Below, in pieces: positions 55,591-64,000 of a stretch of DNA of 64,000 nt. The notes under the pieces were generated by a model. The model saw only the letters and a list, made by a program, of their open reading frames with translations, was not told the DNA's origin and made no database searches. Numbering within the stretch: the first letter of the stretch is position 1; each line of letters begins with the position of its first letter. This DNA is from an uncultured Atopobium sp. (GTDB lineage: Bacteria > Actinomycetota > Coriobacteriia > Coriobacteriales > Atopobiaceae). The translations under genes and the position numbers were made by a program. Location: assembly GCA_937990665.1 (NCBI GenBank), contig CALKRF010000024.1, forward strand, positions 1-64,000. The letters are read 5' to 3'.

Positions 55591-56126
55591 ACCTACCCCT
55601 AACAAATAGTGAATACCCCAACAAAATTTGCAATTAAATCTTGTGCGAAAAGTGACGAATCACGATAAGCACAATAGAAATAAACGGTACAAATTTAGAA
55701 CATTTTTCGTATAGATAATTATCCATTATTTTGACAAAAATTATTGTCTCAACCAGCGATTTTTATAGTTTGAACACATTTCAAAAAACCTCTTGAACTC
55801 ATGTTATATAAATAATTTAATCAAAATATTTGGTACGTTGAAAAATGGCATTTAAATTGCTCTATTTTTGACGATTTTCTCGACATTTGTCATAAACGTG
55901 CAACGGATAAAAATTGCAAGGGAAATGTATTAAATTTTAAGACAAATGTGAGTTATGCGGAAACTGAATAGCGGAAGCTGGATAGTTAACAATTTCATGA
56001 AATTTGGAGTTCAAAATTTTCTAGCAAGAGAAGCTTTGTACACTAAGAAAAAGACAGTTAAGAGGATGTGCAGTCTACGCAAATAGTGCGCGAAAGATAC
56101 GTTTGAATGTGTTGAGCGGGGGAGTT
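55591..56126. other. AT-rich divergent intergenic region
   Basis: 536 bases without a gene. A perfect palindrome AATTTCATGAAATT (55991-56004) and an imperfect inverted pair TTGACA / TGTCTCAA (about 55731-55752) are the main structures. The minus-strand promoter of the surface protein gene probably lies near TTGTCA (55738-55733). Long upstream regions are common before regulated surface protein genes. Confidence 0.45.
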
Positions 56127-56771
56127 ATGAACTCAAAAATTATTGATGACGCCTTGGACTTTGTAAAAGAGGTCTTCTCCACAGATTTTAGTGGCCACGA
56201 TTACTTCCACACGTTGCGTGTGTACAAAATGGCTGTAAGAATTGCGCAGGAGGAAGGAGCAAATCAAGAGATTGTTGCCCTTGCTGCGCTTTTGCACGAT
56301 GTTGATGACATCAAGCTTTCTCCAGAGACGCATGAGCATAAGGATAGGGCCGTTGGTTTTCTGCGCCAGCATGCTGTCGACGAGGCCACTATCCAGGCAA
56401 TTTGTACCGCAATCGATGAGGTTTCTTTCTCAGGAACAGACTCGGTAGTTCCTTCAACGCTTGAGGGTATGTGTGTTCAAGATGCAGATCGCCTGGACGC
56501 GCTTGGTGCTGTTGGCATCGCACGTACCTTTGCCTATGGCGGAAGTCATGATCGCGGTATGTATGACCCGGATGAACCACCGACCCTTAATATGAGTGGC
56601 GTGGAGTATCACTCACACAAATCAACGTCGCTCAATCACTTTTACGAGAAACTCTTTTTGCTGGCAGATATGATGAATACGCGCAGTGGCAAAGAGCTAG
56701 GAAAAGCTCGCGAGAAGTACATGCGTGAGTATGTTGACCAGTTCTTAGGTGAGTGGAACGGTGAACGCTAA
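56127..56771 (+). CDS. HD-domain phosphohydrolase
   Basis: 214 residues from the ATG at 56127, just after GGGGGAG (the short spacing leaves the start somewhat open; an in-frame TTG is at 56103). HD superfamily pattern: GHDYFHTLRVYKMAVRIA (first His), LAALLHDVDD (the HD pair), then DADRLDALGAVGIARTFAYG (last Asp). Resembles YedJ/YpgQ-type predicted hydrolases, which act on nucleotides such as non-canonical dNTPs or pyrophosphates. Monocistronic. Confidence 0.88.
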   Translation: MNSKIIDDALDFVKEVFSTDFSGHDYFHTLRVYKMAVRIAQEEGANQEIVALAALLHDVDDIKLSPETHEHKDRAVGFLRQHAVDEATIQAICTAIDEVSFSGTDSVVPSTLEGMCVQDADRLDALGAVGIARTFAYGGSHDRGMYDPDEPPTLNMSGVEYHSHKSTSLNHFYEKLFLLADMMNTRSGKELGKAREKYMREYVDQFLGEWNGER

Positions 56772-56872
56772 CCTATAGTTTTTAGCTATATGAATTAGTC
56801 AAGTATTTGTATTTCACAAGTAAAGCACTGATTGTCATACTGGTTTCTCGTAAGCAGTTCTAAGGGGTCATG

Positions 56873-58000
56873 ATGGCAATCAAAAATGATAAAACTACTC
56901 CACATCGCTTTGATGTTGTTGGTAGCTTTCTTCGTCCAGAAAATCTCAAACAAGCTCGTGTTCAGTTTGAAGCTGGTCAGATTGATGCTCACGAGTTAAA
57001 GCAAGTAGAGGACAAAGCTATTACAGAGCTTATCCAAAAGGAGAAGGAAGCAGGCCTCAAAGTCATCACTGACGGCGAGTTTAGGCGTGCAACATGGCAC
57101 CTCGATTTTATGTGGTCGTTTGAAGGTATTGGTCATGCACCAACTAATACTGGCCTTCCTTTCCACGATGAAACTGCAAAGATTGACGACACGTTCCTCG
57201 TAGGAAAAGTGGAGCTCACTAAAGAGCATCCGTTTATCGAGCACTTCCGTTTTGTCCAGCAGTTTGAGGACGAGACTACCGTTGCCAAGCTTACTATTCC
57301 TGCTCCTGCACAGTTTATTGAGCAGTTCATTATGCCTATGAATCGTGAGCAGACTGACAAGTACTATGCCAATGACCAGGAGCTTCTTGAAGATATTGTT
57401 GCTGGCTATGGTGTGTTTATTAAGCAGGCATATGCTGCAGGCTGCCGTAATCTTCAGCTTGATGACTGCTCATGGGGTGTGCTGGTTGACCCTCGTGCGG
57501 AGCTCTTTTTTGGTGCTGACCAGGAAGGTCTCAAGAAGATTAAGGCACTGCTCTTGGAGATTAACAACCGCGTCCTTGATGCTGCTCCAGCTGATCTGAC
57601 TATTAATACGCATGTTTGCCGTGGTAACTTCCACAGCACTTGGGCTTGCGAGGGCGGCTACGACGATGTAGCTGATGCTCTTCTTGCTCAAGAGCACGTA
57701 AACGCGTTCTTCTTAGAATTTGATGATCATCGCTCCGGTGGCTTTGAGCCCCTGGCTTCTGTTCCAGCTGGTAAAAAGGTTGTGCTTGGTCTGATCACCA
57801 CCAAGCACGCCCAGCTGGAAGAGAAAGCCAAGGTTATCGAGCGTATTCATGAGGCGGCTCAGTACGTACCTCTGGAGAATCTCTGCCTTTCTCCCCAGTG
57901 CGGCTTTGCAAGCTGCGAGATTGGTAACAAGCTCACCGAAGATGAGCAGTGGGCAAAGATTGCGCTTGTAAAAGAAATTGCCGAAGAGGTTTGGGGCTAA
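56873..58000 (+). CDS. cobalamin-independent methionine synthase-like protein (MetE C-terminal, YxjG type)
   Basis: 375 residues, single MetE C-terminal barrel. GLKVITDGEFRRATWHLDFM and LQLDDCSWG mark the family. The zinc ligands are seen in NTHVCRGNFHS and LSPQCGFASC, together with a Glu between them (FFLEFDDHRSG). YxjG/YxjH-type proteins are short relatives thought to transfer methyl groups to homocysteine or thiols without the folate-binding N-terminal half. ATG at 56873 has AAGGGG five bases upstream. A terminator follows at 58076. No SAM riboswitch or T-box fits in the 100-base upstream gap. Confidence 0.88.
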   Translation: MAIKNDKTTPHRFDVVGSFLRPENLKQARVQFEAGQIDAHELKQVEDKAITELIQKEKEAGLKVITDGEFRRATWHLDFMWSFEGIGHAPTNTGLPFHDETAKIDDTFLVGKVELTKEHPFIEHFRFVQQFEDETTVAKLTIPAPAQFIEQFIMPMNREQTDKYYANDQELLEDIVAGYGVFIKQAYAAGCRNLQLDDCSWGVLVDPRAELFFGADQEGLKKIKALLLEINNRVLDAAPADLTINTHVCRGNFHSTWACEGGYDDVADALLAQEHVNAFFLEFDDHRSGGFEPLASVPAGKKVVLGLITTKHAQLEEKAKVIERIHEAAQYVPLENLCLSPQCGFASCEIGNKLTEDEQWAKIALVKEIAEEVWG

Positions 58001-58075
58001 ATATCAGTTTGTAACGGTTTGTCTGCGACTTACATGCCGTTTACCGAAGAGTTTCTGACCATACGATCTTCTCGA

Positions 58076-58107
58076 CTCCTGTCCACTAAAATGGACAGGA
58101 GTTTTTT
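58076..58107 (+). terminator. terminator of MetE-like gene
   Basis: Perfect 10-pair stem CTCCTGTCCA / TGGACAGGAG, 6-base loop, then TTTTTT. Confidence 0.9.
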
Positions 58108-58132
58108 ATTGGCGCTAGACTTCGGAGGCAGT

Positions 58133-59125
58133 ATGCCAAGCGAGAAGACCCGCTGCTTGCATCTCATTCAGATTTTTGAAGAAGAAACTGATGACGATCA
58201 TGGTTTGAGCACGCCTCAGCTTATTGAAAAGCTGGCAGAGCGTGGCTTGAGCGTGGAGCGTAAAACGCTTTACGACGACATTAAATCGCTGCAGAATTTT
58301 GGTTACGACATTCAGTCTTACCAGCGCCATCCTGTTGAATACGGCCTGGCTACCAGGAAGTTTCAGGCCGAGGAACTTATGTTGATGGCAGACGCCGTAC
58401 AGTCATCAAAGTTTTTGACAGAGCGCAAGGCAAATAACCTGGTGAGTCTTATCGGTGAGCTGGGTGGAAAGTCTACCTCTGACACGCTGAAGAAGCGCAT
58501 CCATGTCGAGGGTCGTATTAAGTCGCAAAATGAGTCTGTGTTTTATGCTCTTAATGCTATTCAGACAGCACTTTTGCAGAAGAAAAAAGTCTCGTTTAAG
58601 TATCGCAAGAAGGGCTTTAAAGATAAGGTTATTGAAGAGCTTCCGGTAAGAGAAGAAACACCTGTTCAGCTTACATATATTGATGATTTCTACTACCTAA
58701 TTGTGTGGAATGATAAGCATCAAAACTTTGTCAATTATCGTGTGGATCGCATGTTTAGACTTGAGGTTTCTGATGCTGATGCCACGGTTAACGAACAAAT
58801 AAAACAGTTTGATATAGACAAGTATCAAGAGCGCGTCTTTGGCATGTACTCGGGCGAGGTTGTTGAGGTCACGCTTCGCGTCAATGAGCGCGTAATGTGC
58901 TCAGTGTACGACCGTTTTGGCAAAAACATTATTTTGAACAATCCAAGTTCTGATGGAACTACAGCTGACGTACATGTTTCTGTAATGGAAGCTCCAACGT
59001 TTTATGGTTGGCTTGCAACCTTTGGAACAGATATAGAACTGGTAGCTCCAAAGAAGACCAGGCAGAAATACCAAGAGTACTTGAGCGGAATTCTTCAGAG
59101 CTACCAAACACAGAAAGATGATTAG
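58133..59125 (+). CDS. WYL-domain transcriptional regulator
   Basis: 330 residues from the ATG at 58133 (CGGAGG upstream); the longer frame would run through the terminator. N-terminal winged helix (LSTPQLIEKLAERGLSVERK, then TLYDDIKSLQNFGYDIQ), WYL domain in the middle (KKVSFKYRKKG; PVQLTYIDDFYYLIVWND, with YY instead of WYL) and the C-terminal WCX extension (VEVTLRVNERVMCSVYDRFG). WYL proteins regulate diverse responses and often sense single-stranded nucleic acid or nucleotides. No obvious target operon adjacent. Confidence 0.88.
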   Translation: MPSEKTRCLHLIQIFEEETDDDHGLSTPQLIEKLAERGLSVERKTLYDDIKSLQNFGYDIQSYQRHPVEYGLATRKFQAEELMLMADAVQSSKFLTERKANNLVSLIGELGGKSTSDTLKKRIHVEGRIKSQNESVFYALNAIQTALLQKKKVSFKYRKKGFKDKVIEELPVREETPVQLTYIDDFYYLIVWNDKHQNFVNYRVDRMFRLEVSDADATVNEQIKQFDIDKYQERVFGMYSGEVVEVTLRVNERVMCSVYDRFGKNIILNNPSSDGTTADVHVSVMEAPTFYGWLATFGTDIELVAPKKTRQKYQEYLSGILQSYQTQKDD

Positions 59126-59162
59126 CTAAACCAGGTCAAAACAAGTAGTCTTTCTCGCCCAA

Positions 59163-59486
59163 TTAACGAGCATCAATGACGTAAAGACCTGCTTTAACAA
59201 GAAGATGACCATGGTGATCGCTGAGCTGCGTGATCTTGCAAGTAACAATGTTTTGATGTCCGTAGAAGAGCAAAGTACTCCAGAGAGAATTGCTTTCTCT
59301 AGGAACAAAGCCCAGCTTGTGGTCATTAGAGTACAGAGCAAGAGCTTCTGGGTCGTAAGGGTTATCACGTTCAGGAACAATGGTTAGATCTGAGCCAAGT
59401 TTGAGCTGGTCAAAGACAAGAGGAGCGTCGTAGTAGGGAAGACCGGAAACAACGAAGGAATCAACAAGCTTTGTAGGACTGTACAT
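59163..59486 (-). CDS. small HIRAN-domain protein
   Basis: 107 residues, ribosome site AAGGAGG. A single HIRAN domain: FVVSGLPYYDAPLVFDQLKL, then LTIVPERDNPYDPEALALYS and HKLGFVPRESN, the conserved Gly, the R..NP.DP.A pattern and the GFVPR strand. HIRAN domains bind 3'-OH ends of single-stranded DNA in the helicase HLTF; standalone bacterial copies are common and uncharacterised. It may act in DNA repair or stalled-fork recognition; that is inference. Confidence 0.85.
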   Translation of the reverse strand: MYSPTKLVDSFVVSGLPYYDAPLVFDQLKLGSDLTIVPERDNPYDPEALALYSNDHKLGFVPRESNSLWSTLLFYGHQNIVTCKITQLSDHHGHLLVKAGLYVIDAR

Positions 59487-59621
59487 AAGAGCCTCCTTAG
59501 AAGATGTTGAGAATAGAATATGGATTTGTTAAAGAATGAGTGTCCAACAGATTGGACAGTAAAAATAGCTGAAAGACAAAACAGTAAGAGACAGAGACAA
59601 AGAGTTTCAAAAGGAGTTTGG

Positions 59622-60170
59622 ATGATTACCACTAAGAGATTGTTTCTTATTCCATGGCATGCATCTGACGCGGATGAGCTTTATGAACTAGCAAAAGATC
59701 CAGAGATCGGACCACTTTGTGGCTGGGAACCGCACAAGACTCTGGAAGATTCTAAGCAGGTTCTTGCAAATGTATTGTCCGAAAAGTTCTGTTATGCCGT
59801 AAAAGACATGAAAACCGGTCATGTAATTGGCTCGATGTCATTGGACTTTAAAGAAATTCCTGATCCAAAAGATTCCTCAAAGCAGTTGCATCAGGCAGAA
59901 ATTGGCTATTGGATTGGTCGTCCTTATTGGGGACAAGGGTTGGCGCCTGAAGGCACTCAAGCTCTTACTACCTATGCATTTGAAGAGCATGGCGTTGACC
60001 AGGTGATTATTAGATATCTTGAGCGTAATAAGAGGTCTGCTTCAGTGGCTCAAAAGTGTGGCTTCACAGAAGCAGAAATCTTTACAGACTTGAATAAATA
60101 TACAGGCAAAGAAGAGCAGTTTGGTATCTCAGTACTCACAAAAGAGGACTGGGAACGTGTTCAAAAATAG
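59622..60170 (+). CDS. GNAT acetyltransferase, RimJ/RimL type
   Basis: 182 residues from the ATG at 59622 (AAAAGGAG upstream; the earlier in-frame codons lack a site). ITTKRLFLIPWHASDADELY is the usual start, and AEIGYWIGRPYWGQGLAPEG with RSASVAQKCGFTEAEI forms the acetyl-CoA site. Ribosomal-protein-like N-terminal or small-molecule acetylation; substrate unknown. Confidence 0.9.
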   Translation: MITTKRLFLIPWHASDADELYELAKDPEIGPLCGWEPHKTLEDSKQVLANVLSEKFCYAVKDMKTGHVIGSMSLDFKEIPDPKDSSKQLHQAEIGYWIGRPYWGQGLAPEGTQALTTYAFEEHGVDQVIIRYLERNKRSASVAQKCGFTEAEIFTDLNKYTGKEEQFGISVLTKEDWERVQK

Positions 60171-60315
60171 CAGTTGTTCTCGCTATTTTGTGTGTTGTTT
60201 TTAAATGTTGCATAAGGCAAACTCGTATATGCAACGACAAAACTACATGTAAAGCAATTAAAACAGTTAGTGGATTAAAGATTCTGCTTGTAAGAAAAGC
60301 GAAAGAAGTCTGCAT

Positions 60316-62052
60316 ATGATGATTAACAAACGCCTCATTGCCCTCATTGAGGAGAGTAAAAAATATATTGGCTTGACCGTGCTTTACCAGTGGCTTGCGC
60401 TGCTTGCCAATATTGTATTTATGTACTCTCTGGCAAGAATGATAGAAGCTTTGTTCATGAATTATTTTGTCTTTGAAGAGCAGCTGGTGTTTATTGCATT
60501 CTGCCTTATTGCTATTGTGATCAGGTATTTCTGCAAACTTGCTCAGCACAAGACAAGCTTTTACGCAGCAAAAAGGGTTAAAAAGACCCTTCGCGAAAAA
60601 ATCTATCAGAAGCTTTTAGAGTTTGGTCCCTCGTATAAAAATTCATATGCGACCAGTGAGATTGTTCAGCTGGCAGTTGAAGGCGTTGACCAGCTAGAAA
60701 CGTATTTTGCGCAGTATCTACCACAGTTCTTCTATGCAGCTTTGGCTCCGCTCACACTTTTTCTTGTTTTGCTCTTTATTAGTCCGGTAGTTGGCATTGT
60801 TTTGCTGGTATTTGTGCCGCTCATTCCAATGACCATCGTTCTTATCCAGAAGTTTGCAAAGAAGCTTTTGTCTAAGTATTGGGGCCAGTATACGCAGCTT
60901 GGCGATACGTTTTTGGAGAACCTGCAGGGTCTGACCACAGCAAAGATTTATAAGGCTGACGATTTTAAACACAAGCAGATGAACGAGGAAGCCGAGCACT
61001 TCAGGCGTATTACCATGAAGGTTCTAACCATGCAGCTCAACTCCATCACCGTGATGGACGTGGTTGCATTTGGTGGAAGCGCGCTTGGTACAATTCTTGC
61101 AATTCAGCAGGTAAATGACCACCTCCTCTTAATGTGGGAAGGCGTCTTTGTCATTTTGATTTCGGCTGAATTCTTCCTGCCTATGCGTCTTTTGGGCAGT
61201 TATTTTCACATTGCCATGAACGGTATGGCAGCGTCGGACAAGATCTTTGACCTGCTTGATATGCCTGTTCGAGAGCAGGGTACCAAGACCGTTCCCGAGT
61301 CCAACGATTTGACACTGCACAATGTCTCTTTCTCTTACGACGGCGAGAAACCCGTCTTGGTGAATGTTTCTTTTGGAATGCGCGCTAACTCTTTGAATGC
61401 CCTGGTAGGAGAGTCGGGCTGTGGCAAATCAACAATTGCCGCACTTCTGACAGGAAAGCTTCGCTCGTATTCTGGCGATGTTCTGTTTGGAAATACCAGT
61501 TTGTCAGACATTTCTGACCAGAATTTGCTTCAAAACGTTACGTATATTGGTCATCAAGCACATCTCTTTATGGGAAGCGTTCGCTCTAACCTTGCCATGG
61601 GTAATCCAGAGGCAACTGAAGAACAGCTCTGGCACGCCCTTGAACAGGTCAATCTTGCTGAGTTCGTAAAGTCTTTGGGTGGACTTGACGCGCCAGTTGC
61701 CGAGAAGGGCTCCAACTTGTCTGGTGGTCAGCGTCAGAGATTAGCACTGGCCAGAGCCCTGCTTCACAATAGCCAGATGTACATCTTTGATGAAGCTACT
61801 TCAAATATTGATGTTGAGAGTGAAGACGTTATTATGCAGCAGGTTCACCAGCTTGCTCAGTCAAAGATGGTGCTGGTAATTTCTCACCGCTTAGTAAACG
61901 TTAAAAATGCTGATCAGATTGTTGTTATGCAGCATGGTCGTGTTGTTGGAAGTGGAACGCACCAAGAGTTGCTTGCAACAAATGACGAGTACAAACGAAT
62001 GACGCAGGCCCAGACCGAGCTTGAGAATTATGTGAAAGGAGTTGAGGCGTAA
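60316..62052 (+). CDS. cydD: CydD-like ABC exporter half (TM plus ATPase)
   Basis: 578 residues. The membrane part has EGVDQLETYFAQYLPQFFYA and PLIPMTIVLI, close to CydD. ATPase motifs GESGCGKSTI, LSGGQRQRL and MYIFDEATSNID. CydDC exports glutathione or cysteine to keep the outside reduced and is needed for cytochrome bd in Proteobacteria; in monoderm anaerobes the pair occurs without bd oxidase and its substrate is less clear. The stop overlaps the CydC-like start (TAATG). Confidence 0.8.
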   Translation: MMINKRLIALIEESKKYIGLTVLYQWLALLANIVFMYSLARMIEALFMNYFVFEEQLVFIAFCLIAIVIRYFCKLAQHKTSFYAAKRVKKTLREKIYQKLLEFGPSYKNSYATSEIVQLAVEGVDQLETYFAQYLPQFFYAALAPLTLFLVLLFISPVVGIVLLVFVPLIPMTIVLIQKFAKKLLSKYWGQYTQLGDTFLENLQGLTTAKIYKADDFKHKQMNEEAEHFRRITMKVLTMQLNSITVMDVVAFGGSALGTILAIQQVNDHLLLMWEGVFVILISAEFFLPMRLLGSYFHIAMNGMAASDKIFDLLDMPVREQGTKTVPESNDLTLHNVSFSYDGEKPVLVNVSFGMRANSLNALVGESGCGKSTIAALLTGKLRSYSGDVLFGNTSLSDISDQNLLQNVTYIGHQAHLFMGSVRSNLAMGNPEATEEQLWHALEQVNLAEFVKSLGGLDAPVAEKGSNLSGGQRQRLALARALLHNSQMYIFDEATSNIDVESEDVIMQQVHQLAQSKMVLVISHRLVNVKNADQIVVMQHGRVVGSGTHQELLATNDEYKRMTQAQTELENYVKGVEA

Positions 62053-63752
62053 TGAAGACAGAAGTTAAGAACAGCGCCACAACTGCACGTACTTCTCGCC
62101 GTAGTGCGCTCACCATTATGTTGAGGCTGGTGGGGCTGGTTCGTCCGCTGGCTGGCTTTATGATACTTGCAATTTTGATGGGAGTCTTGGGTAACCTTGC
62201 CGCCACGTTCATCAGCATTTTTGGAGCATATGCGCTGCTCAGTGCGATGGGCTTTGCTTCATCTTCTCCTATGGCACTGCTTTTTGGTGGCATGCTTTTG
62301 TTTGCTCTGGTCCGCGGTCTGCTGCGTTATGCCGAGCAGGAATGCAACCACTTTATTGCGTTTAAACTGCTTGCGCTTATTAGAGACCGTGTGTTCACGG
62401 CGCTCAGAAAGCTTGCCCCTGCAAAGCTTGAGGTCAAAAATAAGGGCAACCTGATGAGCGTTATCACCTCTGACATTGAGCTGCTTGAGGTTTTCTACGC
62501 GCACACTATCTCGCCTATCTGCATTGCGGTTGTGTTCTGCATTGTAATGGTGTGGTTTATTGCAGGTACTACCAACTGGATTTTAGGTGTTATTGCACTT
62601 GTTTCTTACCTGGTAGTTGGCGTGGCAATTCCTCTTGCTATGTCTAAACGATCCGAGCAAGACTCTGCTGAGGCAAGGGAACTTGCTGGTAACCTTTCTA
62701 CGGTTACCCTTGATAACCTGCGCGGTCTTGACGAGATTCTGCAATACAACACCGGTGCACAGATGATTGAGAAAACAAGTCAGTTAGCTGACCAGTTAAG
62801 CGACAGACAGCAGGCAGTTAAGAAGGCATTTGGTGTCAACGATGCGGTCACCTCAACGGTTATTCTTGCCGCAACGCTAGTCATGTTCTTTAGTTCGTTC
62901 TACCTGGCCTATCACCAGCAGATTCTTATGAATGAAGCTTTCATTGTCACCATTGCATTGATGAGTTCGTTTGGGCCTGTTGTGGCTTTGGCAGCACTTG
63001 GTACAACTCTGACCAGTACGTTTGCTGCGGGTAATCGTGTTTTGGATATTCTGGACGAGAAACCCCTGGTTGAAGACGTAGTGGATCAAAAAGACATCTC
63101 ATATGAGGGCGTGCGTGTATCTGAGCTTTCATTTGCATATGATAACGAGCAGATTCTGGACAACATTTCTGTGGATATTCCTACCGATAAGATCGTGGGA
63201 ATTGTGGGAAAGAGCGGCTCAGGCAAGTCCACGCTGCTAAAACTCTTGATGCGTTTCTGGCCAGCAACACCTGGTGCCATTGAAATTTCTGGAACCCCTT
63301 TGGAGCAGGTTAATACCTCTAACCTGCGCGATCTTGAGAGCTATATGACGCAGGATACGCATCTGTATCACGATTCCATTAAGAACAACCTGCGCATTGC
63401 AAAACTTGATGCAACAGATGAAGAGATTGTTGAGGCATGCAAAAAGGCTTCAATTCACGAGTACATTTCCACGCTGCCTCAGGGTTACGACACGCCCGTT
63501 GCAGAACTTGGCGACTCGCTCTCTGGCGGAGAGCGCCAGCGCATTGGCCTTGCTCGCGCTTTCTTGCATGACGCGCCACTCATGTTGCTTGACGAGCCAA
63601 CCAGTAACCTAGACAGCTTGAACGAGGCAATTATCTTGCGCTCACTTGATAAAGAAACTGAGCGTAAATCCGTGGTTCTTGTCTCTCATAGGGCTTCTAC
63701 CATGGGAATTGCAGATGTTGTTTACACCGTTGATGGGGGACGAGTGAGCTGA
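62052..63752 (+). CDS. cydC: CydC-like ABC exporter half (TM plus ATPase)
   Basis: 566 residues. Membrane part (ESEE-poor, with AEQECNHFIAFKLLALIRDR and VTSDIELLEVFYAHTISPI-like segment), ATPase motifs GKSGSGKSTL, LSGGERQRI and LMLLDEPTSNLD. Partner of the preceding gene in a heterodimer. The stop overlaps the next ATG (TGATGA), so the downstream gene is in the same operon. Confidence 0.8.
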   Translation: MKTEVKNSATTARTSRRSALTIMLRLVGLVRPLAGFMILAILMGVLGNLAATFISIFGAYALLSAMGFASSSPMALLFGGMLLFALVRGLLRYAEQECNHFIAFKLLALIRDRVFTALRKLAPAKLEVKNKGNLMSVITSDIELLEVFYAHTISPICIAVVFCIVMVWFIAGTTNWILGVIALVSYLVVGVAIPLAMSKRSEQDSAEARELAGNLSTVTLDNLRGLDEILQYNTGAQMIEKTSQLADQLSDRQQAVKKAFGVNDAVTSTVILAATLVMFFSSFYLAYHQQILMNEAFIVTIALMSSFGPVVALAALGTTLTSTFAAGNRVLDILDEKPLVEDVVDQKDISYEGVRVSELSFAYDNEQILDNISVDIPTDKIVGIVGKSGSGKSTLLKLLMRFWPATPGAIEISGTPLEQVNTSNLRDLESYMTQDTHLYHDSIKNNLRIAKLDATDEEIVEACKKASIHEYISTLPQGYDTPVAELGDSLSGGERQRIGLARAFLHDAPLMLLDEPTSNLDSLNEAIILRSLDKETERKSVVLVSHRASTMGIADVVYTVDGGRVS

Positions 63753-64000
63753 TGACACCTGAAGAAATTGCGCAGAAACGTCAAAAAGAAAAAGATCTTA
63801 TTTCGCTCATGATTCGTTTTTATTGCGAGAAGCACCATCGCACCAAAGCTCACGAACCTCTGTGCGACGAGTGCGCTGAGCTTGAGAAGTATGCACATAC
63901 GCGTGTGGACCGCTGTCCTTATATTGAGACAAAGACGTTTTGTTCAAAATGCAAATCGCATTGCTATAGCAAAGAGATGCGCGCTCACGTCAAAGAAGTT
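63752..64000 (+). CDS. YgbA_NO-like (nitrous oxide-stimulated promoter) protein, cut by window end
   Basis: The first 83 codons of a gene that runs off the window. RQKEKDLISLMIRFYCEKHH, CDECAELEKYAHTRVDRCPY and KTFCSKCKSHCYSKEMRAHV carry the conserved cysteines of the YgbA_NO family, small proteins induced by nitrosative stress in enterobacteria. The conserved Cys pattern suggests a metal or cluster site. Coupling to a CydDC-like exporter fits a redox or nitric oxide stress role, as inference. Confidence 0.85.
   Translation, partial: MTPEEIAQKRQKEKDLISLMIRFYCEKHHRTKAHEPLCDECAELEKYAHTRVDRCPYIETKTFCSKCKSHCYSKEMRAHVKEV

Noticed and set aside
56772..56872. SAM riboswitch or T-box before the MetE-like gene
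   Set aside because: Only 100 bases, without the needed helices or a terminator.

Overview
The window looks like part of an actinobacterial chromosome of the Coriobacteriia, most like an oral Lancefieldella/Atopobium or a relative. This is inferred from gene content: Trep_Strep-type ECF transporters, CnaB-type LPxTG surface proteins, CydDC-like exporters and moderate GC. No rRNA, tRNA, CRISPR array, integrase or transposase was recognised.

Region 1 (1-9.6 kb) is a mosaic behind the 3' end of guaA. Copies of the guaA end recur at about 4.68, 5.05 and 9.60 kb, as expected where integrative elements have used the guaA 3' end as attachment site. The segments carry a Mef/Msr-like macrolide efflux and ribosome-protection pair with a leader peptide, an ATPase remnant, an orphan Phd-type antitoxin, an uncharacterised two-gene DUF6414-like plus AAA+ ATPase unit, and an AbiEi/AbiEii pair. 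The content is that of a resistance and defence island.

Region 2 (9.6-19.1 kb) has small hypothetical and TfoX-N proteins and a Fic protein with its own HTH and operator. It then has a GC-rich operon: TetR, two exporter-fold ABC subunits, and an ECF ATPase, T and S set. Three matching palindromes probably bind the TetR protein.

Region 3 (19.2-26.8 kb) is a second version of the same hybrid ABC plus ECF transport locus. It lies tail-to-tail with the first, is less GC-rich and is controlled by an AraC protein. Both resemble metallophore or siderophore uptake loci.

Region 4 (27-38.5 kb) is ordinary accessory metabolism and export: an ABC-F protein, a MacA/MacB-type efflux system, an isoprenylcysteine-methyltransferase-like protein, a family 2 glycosidase, and a flavin cluster of FMN reductase-PAS fusion, FMN reductase and ApbE.

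Region 5 (38.5-55.6 kb) encodes three giant wall-anchored surface proteins and two uncharacterised proteins. A structured repeat of about 147 bp occurs here and at 35.2 kb.

Region 6 (55.6-64 kb) has an HD hydrolase, a MetE-like protein, a WYL regulator, a HIRAN protein, a GNAT acetyltransferase, a CydD/CydC-like exporter and a YgbA_NO-like protein cut by the window end.

An octamer, GGCGAGAA, was counted by eye 17 times on the two strands from 20.5 kb onward and never before it. This independently suggests that the first 19-20 kb are foreign to the backbone.
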